From: Propionibacteriales bacterium
GTDB lineage: Bacteria; Actinomycetota; Actinomycetes; Propionibacteriales; Nocardioidaceae
Assembly (NCBI GenBank): GCA_026392465.1
Contig: JAPLCA010000006.1
Span: 45,218-109,217, forward strand
Length of the DNA: 64,000 nt
Direction: 5' to 3'
The notes beneath the pieces are model-generated. The model did not search any database. It was not told the origin of the DNA and saw only the letters and a list, made by a program, of their open reading frames with translations. This document shows positions 15,268 through 26,054 of the stretch, piece after piece. The first letter of the stretch is position 1. Every line of letters starts with the position of its first letter. The position numbers were made by a program, and so were the translations under genes.

Positions 15268-16815
15268 TTGGTTCCACGGTCTGAGGTTCGACACGACCTG
15301 TTCGGCGATCCCACACGAGAGGCAGTGGGAGACGTTGACGGGGCGCACTCAACCGACGCTTGGTCGCGTACGCTGGAGGTCCTCTCGCGAGCAGCAGACC
15401 ATCCCCTGATGCGTGCATTCGACCTCGATGCCATTTTCACTTTTGACCGCAGCCTGCGCTACCTGTCAGTCAACGGCAGCGGCCTCGCCGCGCTGGGCCT
15501 CTCCCGAGAGGCCCTGGAGGGCAAGACCCTCTTTGATGTCTTCCCTGCAGAGACGGTCACCATGGCCGAGCCTTGGTTCCGAGACGCGCTCGCAGGTCGC
15601 TCGAACACCATCGACGTGCCCTTTGCGGGCCGAATCTTCTCTCAGCACCTGACTCCCATTCGAGACGAGTCCGGCCAGGTCGTAGCAGCAATGGGAGTCG
15701 TAGAGGACGTCACCGAGGCACGGGCAACGGCGCAAGCGCGCCGGGAATCCGAGGAACGTTTCCGGCTCAGTTTCGACCACGCCCCCATCGGCAAGGCGCT
15801 GGTCGAACTCGATGGGCGCCTGCGGCAAGTCAACAAAGCGTTCGCGAACCTTACGCGGTACTCCGAGCAGGAACTGCTGGCACGGTCGTTCCAGGACATC
15901 ACCCACCCCGACGACTTCGACACACACGTGGATTACAGCAGTCGGCTGCTTGCCGGGGAGATCGACGCGTACGACCTGGAGAAGCGCTACATCACCGGGT
16001 CGGGTTCCACCGTTTGGGCGCAGCTGTCGGTCACATTGGTACGGGATCCTGACGGCGCGCCGCAGTACTTCATCGCTCAGATCCAGGACATCACAGATCG
16101 CAAGGTACGCGAGGCATCTCTTCGGGACATGGTTGCCATGCTGTCGCACGACCTGCGCGCTCCCATGTCGGTTGTCACGGGGTACGTCGAAATGCTTCTC
16201 GACTCCTGGGATTCACTGCGCGCCGACGAGCGCCGCAGCTTCCTGCAGAAGACGAAGGCAGCGGCGCATTCAGTGCAAGCGCTGCTCGAAAACACGTTGA
16301 CGGTCTCGGAACTGGACGACAGCGGTCTCGTCGTTTATCCCGCGCCGGTGAGCGTGAGCGAGGTGGCTGGCGAAGTCCTAGACAATCTCGGTTTGACGTC
16401 GTCTATCACCCTTCGCGCAACGGGAGACACCACGGCGCTTGTTGACCGCGGACACCTGACGCAGATCGTTACGAATTTGGTGACCAATGCTCTGAAGTAC
16501 GGCGCAGAACCAGTCGTCGTGAACATCCGCACGGACACCGATTCGGTTGCCGTCGAGGTGGCGGACGCGGGTCCAGGGGTGCCGCCGGAGTTCGAGCCAC
16601 ATCTGTTTGACTGCTTCACCCGATCTGAGGCGTCTCGATCGGGCCGGGAGCGGGGCAGCGGGCTCGGCCTTTACATCGTCCGGCGTCTTCTTCTGCTCAA
16701 TGGCGGTGACGTCCGGTACACACCCCAGCCAGACGGGGGTGCGATGTTCGCCTTTCATCTCCCCCGGGCCGCACCACGCGCTCCCACGTCACGGCGCGGA
16801 CAGTCTGTCCAGTGA
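15268..16815 (+). CDS. PAS-PAS sensor histidine kinase (orphan, soluble)
   Basis: The 515-residue protein has no transmembrane segment, so it senses a cytoplasmic signal. PAS 1 is at about residues 50-150 and PAS/PAC 2 at about 165-285 (FRLSFDHAPIGKALVELDGR). A HisKA domain has the phospho-acceptor H294 in LSHDLRAPM. A HATPase domain carries the N box TNLVTNALKYG, G1 DAGPGVP and G2 GSGLGLYIVRR. Start TTG 15268 is the first in-frame start. No response regulator gene is adjacent, so its partner is elsewhere. The convergent TetR gene begins 27 bp beyond its stop. Confidence 0.9.
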   Translation: MVPRSEVRHDLFGDPTREAVGDVDGAHSTDAWSRTLEVLSRAADHPLMRAFDLDAIFTFDRSLRYLSVNGSGLAALGLSREALEGKTLFDVFPAETVTMAEPWFRDALAGRSNTIDVPFAGRIFSQHLTPIRDESGQVVAAMGVVEDVTEARATAQARRESEERFRLSFDHAPIGKALVELDGRLRQVNKAFANLTRYSEQELLARSFQDITHPDDFDTHVDYSSRLLAGEIDAYDLEKRYITGSGSTVWAQLSVTLVRDPDGAPQYFIAQIQDITDRKVREASLRDMVAMLSHDLRAPMSVVTGYVEMLLDSWDSLRADERRSFLQKTKAAAHSVQALLENTLTVSELDDSGLVVYPAPVSVSEVAGEVLDNLGLTSSITLRATGDTTALVDRGHLTQIVTNLVTNALKYGAEPVVVNIRTDTDSVAVEVADAGPGVPPEFEPHLFDCFTRSEASRSGRERGSGLGLYIVRRLLLLNGGDVRYTPQPDGGAMFAFHLPRAAPRAPTSRRGQSVQ

Positions 16816-16842
16816 AACAACTGACTGTGGATTGGGCGCGAC

Positions 16843-17448
16843 TCATGGCTCGCGATCTTCGGGCGTGGTGGGGGTCGCAAGGCCGTTGAGGATCAATGCG
16901 CAGATCGCCGCTGCGAATCGTGCCGCATCCGCAGACGGATCCTCTGAGGGACCTTCGACTGCGGCGCTGAGGCCGGCGACGGTGATGGCACCGAAGACGC
17001 CCATGGCGACCGCACTCGGGTCGGCGACCCGGCGCAGTGACCCGTCGGCCAGCAGTTGCTCGATCGGCTCGTAGAACGCACTGCGCAATGCATCGGCGAG
17101 GTCGGGCAGCCGGGTGGCTCGCCCCAGGTCGCCCACCAGGGCCCGGCACAGGAACGGGTGCTCGACCATGACGGCCAGTTGCGCGGCAACGGCGGCCTCG
17201 AGGCGGCTCCGCGCGTCCTCCTGAGTTGAGACGGCGACACCGACCTCCCCTGCGATGAGGTCGAGCAGGTCACCCAGCAGGAATGCCAGCACCCCGTTCT
17301 TCCCGTCCAGGTGGTAGTAGATGGTGGCTTTGGGGATACCCGTGACCTCGGCGATGTCGTCGATCTTGGTGCCGTCCAGCCCCCGTTCCGCGATGAGCTC
17401 GGCCGCGCCGTACAGCTGGGTGGCCAGCTTTGCCGGAAGTTTCCTCAT
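16843..17448 (-). CDS. TetR-family regulator, paralogue 1 (orphaned by IS insertion)
   Basis: A 201-residue TetR protein with an N-terminal HTH (TKIDDIAEVTGIPKATIYYH) and ligand-binding helices. It is about 90% identical by eye to the TetR at 38598-39227 and differs at only about two positions in the first 60 residues, so both should bind the same DNA. That second copy faces an MmpL gene across a perfect palindrome. Here the sequence upstream of the ATG is cut 48 bp away by the IS3-family element, and no equivalent palindrome or transporter remains. It may still act in trans on the other locus. Confidence 0.88.
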   Translation of the reverse strand: MRKLPAKLATQLYGAAELIAERGLDGTKIDDIAEVTGIPKATIYYHLDGKNGVLAFLLGDLLDLIAGEVGVAVSTQEDARSRLEAAVAAQLAVMVEHPFLCRALVGDLGRATRLPDLADALRSAFYEPIEQLLADGSLRRVADPSAVAMGVFGAITVAGLSAAVEGPSEDPSADAARFAAAICALILNGLATPTTPEDREP

Positions 17449-17547
17449 GACTCACCTCTGTTCTCTACCCGCCACGCCCGTGCAGGCTTTCGGGGTTGAA
17501 TCGCCTCGGGTCTGATGGAGGCTCTCAATCCATGGAGGATGAGAGTC

Positions 17548-19952
<2,405 letters not shown>

Positions 19953-20331
19953 CAGTATCGAGCGATTCGATACACCGAGCGACTCGCCGAGGCCGAGGCC
20001 GTCGCGTCGGTCGGAAGCCGAGGAGATTCGTATGACAACGCGATGGCCGAGGCGCTCAACTCGCTGTTCAAGGCCGAGTGCATCCGCAACCCGGTCATGA
20101 GCCCTAAGGGCGGCTGGAAGTCCGTGAGCGACGTCGAGATCGCCGCCGCCGAGTACGTCGACTGGTTCAACCACAGGCGCCTTCACGGCGAGATCGGGCT
20201 CGTCCCGCCCGCCGAGTTCGAGGCCAACCACTGGGCCAGCATCCGGCCCGAGCACTACCGTGAAGCACCCGTCCCGACCGGGGCTGGTTCCAAGTAACCG
20301 AGCCTCCACGAAACCCGGGGCGATTCACTTT

Positions 20332-21240
20332 TCACGTAGAGCTCGAACTCGGAGGTGGACCAAGAGGCGCCGGGCTTGTGGGCCTGGTTCCCACGATCGG
20401 CGGCATGCGCGAGGATGTCCGCCCTCGGGACAATATGCACGCTGGTGCGGCCCCCGAACCGAGTGCATCCGTTGACTCCCGGGTCGGGGTCGTCTCCGGT
20501 GCGGGATACCTGGTGAGGATCTTGTCGCGTTTGCGGGGGCTCAGGTTGGCGCACGTGAGGTCACCGTTGAAGTGGGCGAGCACGCGGTGATCCATCACCC
20601 TTCGCCACACCGGGGGGAAGAGGGCGAGGACGATCATGCCAGGCGTAGCCGGTGGGCAGGACCGGCGACTCCTCGAAGTCGCGCAGTGTCTGGTAGCGCC
20701 GGGTCGGGTTGGCGTGATGGTCGGAGTGCCGCTGCAGGTGGTGCAGGGGCACATTGGTCGCGATGTTGTTGGAGTTCCAGCTGTGGCTGGGGTCGACACG
20801 CTCGTAGCGTTCCTTGCCGGGTGCGCCAACCTTCTAGCGCACCATCCCGTAGTGCTCCATGTGCTTGACCACCTCGAGGAGCGAGAATCCCACGACAGCC
20901 TGGATGACGAGGTACGGCGTGATGCCGACACCGAGCCACGCGATCATCGCGCCCCACAGCACCGCCGACATCAGCCACGCGTTGAGCACGTCGTTGCCGA
21001 TCCGGAACGGGTGCTGCTTCTTGCGCGCGTAGCGCTTCTTCTCGATGTTCCAGGCACTCTTGAGGGAACCACCGACCGTACGCGGCCAGAACTGGTAGAA
21101 GTTCTCGCCGTACCTGCTGCTGGCGGGGTCCTCCGGTGTGGCGACGCGGACGTGATGGCCCCGGTTGTGCTCGATGTAGAAGTGGCCGTAGAAGCTCTGG
21201 CTTTTGGTCCTTGCGGTGGCGGCGGACCCGATCACCGGCT
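20332..21240 (-). pseudogene. alkB: alkB alkane 1-monooxygenase remnant
   Basis: The 3' half of an integral-membrane AlkB di-iron alkane hydroxylase. Recognisable pieces are SFYGHFYIEHNRGHHVRVAT, then WNIEKKRYARKKQHPFRIGN and, after an in-frame TAG at 20834-20836, KVGAPGKERYERVDPSHSWN, NNIATNVPLHHLQRHSDHH and NPTRRYQTLRDFEESPVLPT. After an extra base near 20642, GMIVLALFPPVWRRVMDHRV follows. The His clusters HNRGHH and LQRHSDHH of the active site are visible. The N-terminal membrane half is missing, and the 3' end abuts the IS3-family element. It is non-functional by truncation, nonsense and frameshift. The neighbouring TetR gene may have been its regulator. Confidence 0.9.
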
Positions 21241-21251
21241 GGGAGTGTACG

Positions 21252-21920
21252 TCAGGTCGTGGCTTCGGACGTCGCCGCTTCGACGGAGAGCCCGAGGTAC
21301 CTCAGTCCGACCTCGGTGATCTTCCGTGAAGTGTCCTTGCGGGACATGGTGGGCAGGGCTAGATGGCTCACGGTGAGCCTCACCAGAGCCTCCGCAGCGT
21401 CCGCCACATCGTCGGCCTGCACCCCGGGCACGTGAGCCATGAGCCACCGTGCCAACGAGTTCGAGGCCAGTTCCAGCAGCTGCGCGGAGGTCGTCATCAG
21501 GGGGAGAATGCCCGTCGCGGTCGGGGAGGAATCGCGGTTGGCGATCAGCACCGCCCTGAGTAGAGAGCTGTTCTCAGCTTCCTCGAGCACGAATTTCACC
21601 GAGGCCGCGAGGCCGCGAGCAGCATCGGCGTCGTGGTGCGCGAGCACTCCTTCGATGCCCTCGATGAAGCGCGCCGCCTCCCTCAGGACGACGGCCTCTC
21701 CCAATCCGGGCTTGTCGCCGAACTCTTTATAGAGCAGGGCGCGTGAAATCCCGACTGCCTCGGCGATCTCACCCATGCGGACTCGCTCCCAGCCTCGATC
21801 GGCGATCAGGTCGTGAGCAGCCTCCACCACAGCCGTGCGGACGTGCTCGCGGTACCGATCGCGCATGGAGGGGGATGACACGGTGGACACGATAGCGACC
21901 GTGGTGCCCAACGGACTCAT
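21252..21920 (-). CDS. TetR-family regulator beside the alkB remnant
   Basis: About 222 residues, with the HTH at about residues 35-70 (RVRMGEIAEAVGISRALLYK) preceded by MRDRYREHVRTAVVEAAHDL. I chose ATG 21920; the internal Met at MRDRYREH is a possible alternative, and a longer frame reaches 22007 into the divergent gene. It faces the BtrH-like gene across 85 bp that contain the imperfect inverted pair ACAAAT/AATTGT (around 21970-21988), a possible operator. It lies directly upstream of the truncated alkB on the same strand, so its original target may be partly lost. Confidence 0.82.
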   Translation of the reverse strand: MSPLGTTVAIVSTVSSPSMRDRYREHVRTAVVEAAHDLIADRGWERVRMGEIAEAVGISRALLYKEFGDKPGLGEAVVLREAARFIEGIEGVLAHHDADAARGLAASVKFVLEEAENSSLLRAVLIANRDSSPTATGILPLMTTSAQLLELASNSLARWLMAHVPGVQADDVADAAEALVRLTVSHLALPTMSRKDTSRKITEVGLRYLGLSVEAATSEATT

Positions 21921-22005
21921 GTCACATCGGACCTGGCCATGACAATGAGATGCTCGTGCCTTAGGTTGGAACAAATCATGCAAATTGTCTTTAGGAATGA
22001 GTTCC

Positions 22006-23082
22006 ATGGCCAGCTCGAGCGACGCCGTCGCGGTTCCCTACCCGCACCGACGTGGCGGCCACTGCGGCTCGGGCGCGATGCGCGACCTCCTCGAATGGGC
22101 CGGGCTCGGCTGGGAAGGCCCGCCCGACGAGGGCCTCGTCTTCGCGCTAAGCGGGTCGCTGGACCTCTCCTACGTCCGGAATGCAGCGCTCATGCCACCG
22201 GTGTACCTCGTGGGTCGGGGCGGGGACCTGGAGACCGATCTCCCGACACGACTCGGCGCCGTGGTCACCGTGCACGCCACGGAGGACCCCCAGGTGGGCT
22301 GGACCTACGTGCGCGATGCCGTGCGCGCCGGTCGCCCAGCCCTTGTGTGGGCCGACATCGCAGAGCTGCCCTACCTGCGCGTGCGCCTTCAGATGAGTCG
22401 CCATGACATCGTTGTGATCGGCTACGACGACGTGCAGCAGCTCGCGCACGTCGTCGACAACGACCGCGACGAGGTGCAGCTGGTGCCTTACGAGGCTCTG
22501 GCTCGGGCTCGCTGCTCCCGAGGATTTCCGGTCCCGACGCGCCACACCTACTTCGACATCGCCTGGCCCGATTCGCTGCCCGACCTGGCCACCGTCGCCC
22601 GGGCGGCGTTCGCCCAGGCGGCTGTCGCGATGACCACCTCGACCGGTCCCTCGATTGTCACCGGGAGGGACACGGCGACCGGGGCCACGGGGCTGGCCGC
22701 CGTCGACCTGTTCGCCGAGGACCTCGCTCGATGGCCAGAGGTCTTCCCCGACGAGGTCTTGGACCTGGCGCTCCAGGGACTCAGCGCATTCGTGGAGAAG
22801 GCCGGCACCGGCGGTGGGCTGTTCCGGCGACTGCTCTCCAGCGGCGCCGCCGACATCGCGCGTCTGACCGGGGACGTTCGCGCGAGCGAAGTCGCCAACG
22901 CTGCGCACCTCTGCGCGGAGACATGGTCACTGGTCGCGTCGCTGGGCCGGCAGGAGGGCCCGGCCCGGGGCCGGGCGGAGCAAGCCGCCCTCGCAGCTGC
23001 CGCCCTCCCGTCGCTCGAGCGGGACCTCGTCACGGCCCTCGGGGCGGCCGGCGCACTCCAGAACGCCGAGGTCAGTGCCTGA
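22006..23082 (+). CDS. BtrH N-terminal domain / DUF4872-type protein
   Basis: The 358-residue protein begins with the BtrH_N pattern: HRRGGHCGSGAMRDLLEWAG with H19-C20 near the N-terminus, then GLVFALSGSLDLSYV. It continues with a cysteine-protease-like fold (HDIVVIGYDDVQQLAHVVDN) and a helical C-terminal half. In butirosin biosynthesis BtrH moves an acyl group from a carrier protein, but many homologues are uncharacterised. I chose ATG 22006 because AGGA lies 9 bp upstream; ATG 21997 has no usable spacing. Its stop overlaps the next start (TGATG), so it works with the transglutaminase-like protein. Confidence 0.72.
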   Translation: MASSSDAVAVPYPHRRGGHCGSGAMRDLLEWAGLGWEGPPDEGLVFALSGSLDLSYVRNAALMPPVYLVGRGGDLETDLPTRLGAVVTVHATEDPQVGWTYVRDAVRAGRPALVWADIAELPYLRVRLQMSRHDIVVIGYDDVQQLAHVVDNDRDEVQLVPYEALARARCSRGFPVPTRHTYFDIAWPDSLPDLATVARAAFAQAAVAMTTSTGPSIVTGRDTATGATGLAAVDLFAEDLARWPEVFPDEVLDLALQGLSAFVEKAGTGGGLFRRLLSSGAADIARLTGDVRASEVANAAHLCAETWSLVASLGRQEGPARGRAEQAALAAAALPSLERDLVTALGAAGALQNAEVSA

Positions 23083-23753
23083 TGGGCGACGAGCTCGACC
23101 CCCGGCAGGCCCTTGCCCCGACCGGGTTCATCGACAGCGACCACCACGACGTGCGCGACTTCACCGAGTCCGTGGTGCGAGGTGTCCAGGATCCGCGTGA
23201 GCGGGTCGGGCTGCTCTTCGCGGAGGTCCGCGACCGACTCCGCTACGACCCCTACAGCGTCACCGCGGCCCCCCCGACCTACCGCGCCAGCGCGATCCTT
23301 GACGGTGGCCCCACCTGGTGCGTCCCGAAGGCGGTGCTGCTCACGGCGAGCCTGCGCGCTGCGGGGATCCCGGCCGTACTGGGGTTCTCCGATGTCCGCA
23401 ACCACCTCAACAGCGAGGCGCTGCTGGAGCTGATGGGCACGGACCTGTTCGTGTTCCACGGGTGGAGCGCGGCGTACGTCGACGGCCGGTGGCGCAAGGG
23501 CTCGCCGGCCTTCAACTCCGAGCTGTGCCGCCGCTTCGGCGTACCTCCGTTGGAGTTCGACGGATCGCAGGACGCCCTGCTCCACGCAGCCGACGGCGCC
23601 GGCCGCCGCCACATGGAGTACGTCCGCGAGCGGGGGATGTTCGTGGACCTACCGTTCGATGAGCTGATGGCAACACTGCTGGACACCTACGGCCCCGCGA
23701 TGGTGCGCGGCTCGGGATCCTCGCGCCCTGAGGATCCCGCCTTCGGCGCCTGA
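23082..23753 (+). CDS. Transglutaminase-like superfamily protein
   Basis: The 223-residue soluble protein has the transglutaminase/protease fold core. C80 lies in GGPTWCVPKAVLLTASLRAA, H126 in LFVFHGWSAAYVDG, and the third catalytic position near D134 (VDGRWRKGSPAFN). These resemble peptidases or acyl-transfer enzymes acting on small substrates. It is coupled to the BtrH-like gene by a 1-bp stop/start overlap, and its 3' end overlaps the convergent acyltransferase gene by 67 bp. The pair may make or cleave an amide or acyl bond; substrate unknown. Confidence 0.75.
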   Translation: MGDELDPRQALAPTGFIDSDHHDVRDFTESVVRGVQDPRERVGLLFAEVRDRLRYDPYSVTAAPPTYRASAILDGGPTWCVPKAVLLTASLRAAGIPAVLGFSDVRNHLNSEALLELMGTDLFVFHGWSAAYVDGRWRKGSPAFNSELCRRFGVPPLEFDGSQDALLHAADGAGRRHMEYVRERGMFVDLPFDELMATLLDTYGPAMVRGSGSSRPEDPAFGA

Positions 23754-24469
23754 GCACGGATGGACCGCGCCGCCGCGGTGGCTCCACGCAGCTCGCACAC
23801 CATCGTGATGAGGACGTCCTCGAGCCGTTGACGGCCCACTTCGACGGCACGTGCGGGCTCCAGGTCACGGAGGTCCTCGAGCGGGACGGGAGCGCCGACG
23901 AACACGCTCACCTGCCGTCGCCAACCCCATCGCAACCGCCCGCTGTATGCGGGCAGGATCTCCTGGGCACCCCACTGGGCCACCGGGAGGAGCGGGACCG
24001 ACGCCTCGAGGGCGATGCGAACCGCCCCTGACTTCATCGTCATCGGCATACCGTCCTCCCGCTTGCTGATAGAACCCTCGGGATACACCAGAAGGAGCTG
24101 ACCACAGCGTGCCGCCTTCACCGCGTCGTCGTACCCTGCGCGTCCGGCAGCCCGGTCGACCTTGACGTGGCCGGCCGCACGGAACCACCTGCCCACGATC
24201 GGACCGTGGAAGAGGCTGTCCTTCGCCAAGAACCGCGGCACCCGCCCCGAGGCCAGCACCAGCTCCGCGACTAGCAGAGGGTCGATGTGCGAGACGTGGT
24301 TGGCGGCCAGCACTGCCCCACCCGACCTCGGGATCCCTGAGACTCCGCGCCAGTCCGGCCGGCGCAGCACGATCAGGAACGGCTTGCAGCTCAGCACGGC
24401 CACCCACCAGGCAAGGCCACGTCGCTCGGCATCGGTTTGAGGACGGTGAGGTGTCCAGATGAGCCGCAT
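23687..24469 (-). CDS. 1-acyl-glycerol-3-phosphate acyltransferase-like (PlsC family)
   Basis: A 260-residue membrane-associated acyltransferase. The catalytic motif NHVSHIDPLLVAEL (NHxxxxD) lies at about residue 68, and the acceptor-binding motif YPEGSISKREDG at about 140. It would acylate a lysophospholipid or a related acceptor. Start ATG 24469 (MRLIWTPHRPQTDAERRG) is preferred; an in-frame extension to 24529 is AT-rich and unlike the rest. It is convergent with and overlaps the transglutaminase-like gene by 67 bp. The upstream gap (24470-24754) shows two ATTTGT boxes but no gene. Confidence 0.85.
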   Translation of the reverse strand: MRLIWTPHRPQTDAERRGLAWWVAVLSCKPFLIVLRRPDWRGVSGIPRSGGAVLAANHVSHIDPLLVAELVLASGRVPRFLAKDSLFHGPIVGRWFRAAGHVKVDRAAGRAGYDDAVKAARCGQLLLVYPEGSISKREDGMPMTMKSGAVRIALEASVPLLPVAQWGAQEILPAYSGRLRWGWRRQVSVFVGAPVPLEDLRDLEPARAVEVGRQRLEDVLITMVCELRGATAAARSIRAQAPKAGSSGREDPEPRTIAGP

Positions 24470-24754
24470 AGCGACGAGTGTAGACAAATGTAGCCCCAAC
24501 GTCTCACGTGAATACAAATATGCCATCATGTCTCGTGCGTTGGCGAACGGCGGGTCATTGACTTTCGGCTATAGGCCACTCTCGTCACGACGACGACTTG
24601 ATCCTGTATGCGAGAGAGACAGATGCGACGTTGTGCCTCCGCGCCCGTCGGTCTTGAATCTGAGGAGCTTTCCATGCGCGAACCGATCCGAGGCGCCTCC
24701 GGCGCAGGCGAGCAAACCGCCCCGGCGAACGAGGTACGCTCCGAGGGGGGCGCC

Positions 24755-25243
24755 ATGTCGGCATTGGAGGCGTGGATCCGCTCGATGTCGCGGCCCGAGC
24801 CGTCGGCGGAGGGACGCCTCCCCTCGCACTCCCCCACCTGCGCGGGATGCGGGACGGAGAATCCTGCTGGTCTTGCACTGAAGGTCGACGCCACCGAGGT
24901 CGGCGTTCGCGCCGTGCACCGCTTCGACCACCGTCAGGAAGGGGCGCCCGGGATCACCCACGGCGGCCTGGTCGCTGCAGCGTTCGACGACCTCTTCGGC
25001 TTCCTCCTCTACCGGGTCGGAGAGCTTGCCGTGACGAGGTCCCTGACCGTCGAATACCTCCGTCCGGTGCTGCTGAGGACCGACTACGAGTTCTCTGCCC
25101 ACGTCCGGGACCGCTCGGGACGGCGGTTACACGTGGAAGCCGCGGCGTTGGATGCGGACGGCAACCCGGTCGCCACCGCACACGCGACATTCGTCGTCGT
25201 CGATGTTGAGCACTTTGAGCAGGGCAAGATTGCGGGCCGTTGA
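24755..25243 (+). CDS. PaaI/hotdog-fold acyl-CoA thioesterase, paralogue 1
   Basis: A 162-residue hotdog-fold protein with the conserved GITHGGLVAAAFDDLFGFLL helix that carries the catalytic Asp region. A Cys pair (CAGCGTENP) lies near residue 30. It is a paralogue of the protein encoded at 38113-38601, exactly the same length when started at ATG 24755 (MSALEAWIRS against MTSLDELLAS). That supports this start over the upstream ATG at 24674, although both have G-rich ribosome-binding sequence. It is expected to hydrolyse acyl-CoA esters. It ends 5 bp from the convergent TetR stop. Confidence 0.82.
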   Translation: MSALEAWIRSMSRPEPSAEGRLPSHSPTCAGCGTENPAGLALKVDATEVGVRAVHRFDHRQEGAPGITHGGLVAAAFDDLFGFLLYRVGELAVTRSLTVEYLRPVLLRTDYEFSAHVRDRSGRRLHVEAAALDADGNPVATAHATFVVVDVEHFEQGKIAGR

Positions 25244-25247
25244 TGAC

Positions 25248-25976
25248 TCACCCGCCGATGAACGGCTCCAGCTCGACCGCTGGGTCGAGGTCGATTCCGT
25301 GGGCGGCCAAGGCATCGTGCAGCACTAGAGTGACGTGGCGCGAGAGGCGCCCCACCATGACCTCGAGGGTTTCGTCGCGCTGGTCGAGCCACCAGATGAT
25401 TGTCGCGTCGACCATCCCCATCACGCCCACCAAGATGCCCTCGGGAAAGGTCTCCTCGGCCGAGTTGGTATAGCCGCGAGCCGCCGCAGCGATCTCGTCC
25501 AGCAATCGCGAGCGACCCATCCGAGCGCGGTGAAGGGTGCGACTCTGCCCCCGTGCGGCTAGGAAACGGAAGAGGTGAGGGTGGACGTCGGCCCAGGTGG
25601 CGCAGGCGTGGACCAGCCCCTCGACGACCTGTGAGGGCGTGCCGCGCCGAGTCAGGTGGGGCCGGACGCAGGCAATGAGGTCCTGCGCGGCGAGGCGTAC
25701 CACATCGTCATCCAGGTCCTCACGGCTGGAGAAGTAGCGGTAGACGTGCGGCCTCGGGATGCCAGCCCGCTCGGCAATCAGGGCCGTGCCGGCACCCACT
25801 CCTGCCTCGTCGACGACCTGCAGAGCGGCGCTCGCCACCTGTTGTCGTCGCCGCGCCCGGACCTGATCATCGCGCGACGACCGGCGCCGCACCGTTGAAT
25901 CCACCCATCGCCCGACCTCGACCACAAGAGGCAGCCTATGCGGGGTCGACGAAACCAACGACTCCCGGGTCCGCAT
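25248..25976 (-). CDS. TetR-family regulator divergent from the acyl-CoA dehydrogenase
   Basis: The 242-residue frame has the HTH at about residues 60-85 (TALIAERAGIPRPHVYRYFS). An unusually long N-terminal extension is rich in Arg/Ser, so the true start may be internal. The C-terminal domain is typical of TetR_C regulators of acyl-CoA metabolism. It faces the acyl-CoA dehydrogenase gene, with two near-identical 15-bp boxes between them, so it probably represses both itself and that gene, with an acyl-CoA as likely ligand (inference). Confidence 0.85.
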   Translation of the reverse strand: MRTRESLVSSTPHRLPLVVEVGRWVDSTVRRRSSRDDQVRARRRQQVASAALQVVDEAGVGAGTALIAERAGIPRPHVYRYFSSREDLDDDVVRLAAQDLIACVRPHLTRRGTPSQVVEGLVHACATWADVHPHLFRFLAARGQSRTLHRARMGRSRLLDEIAAAARGYTNSAEETFPEGILVGVMGMVDATIIWWLDQRDETLEVMVGRLSRHVTLVLHDALAAHGIDLDPAVELEPFIGG

Positions 25977-25980
25977 GCAT

Positions 25981-26034
25981 GGAACACCTTGTACCCAGGG
26001 CGACGGGTGTGGTCAGATTGGTACACCCTGTACC
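25981..26034. promoter_or_regulatory. Two TetR operator-like boxes
   Basis: GGTACACCCTGTACC (26020-26034) is a perfect palindrome of 6-bp arms around CCC. A second copy, GGAACACCTTGTACC (25981-25995), matches at 13 of 15 positions, 39 bp away. They lie between the divergent TetR and acyl-CoA dehydrogenase genes, only 5 bp and 21 bp from the two start codons. This is the expected layout for auto-repression and repression of the enzyme gene. Confidence 0.7.
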
Positions 26035-26054
26035 CGACCTGCCGGAGGCACCCC

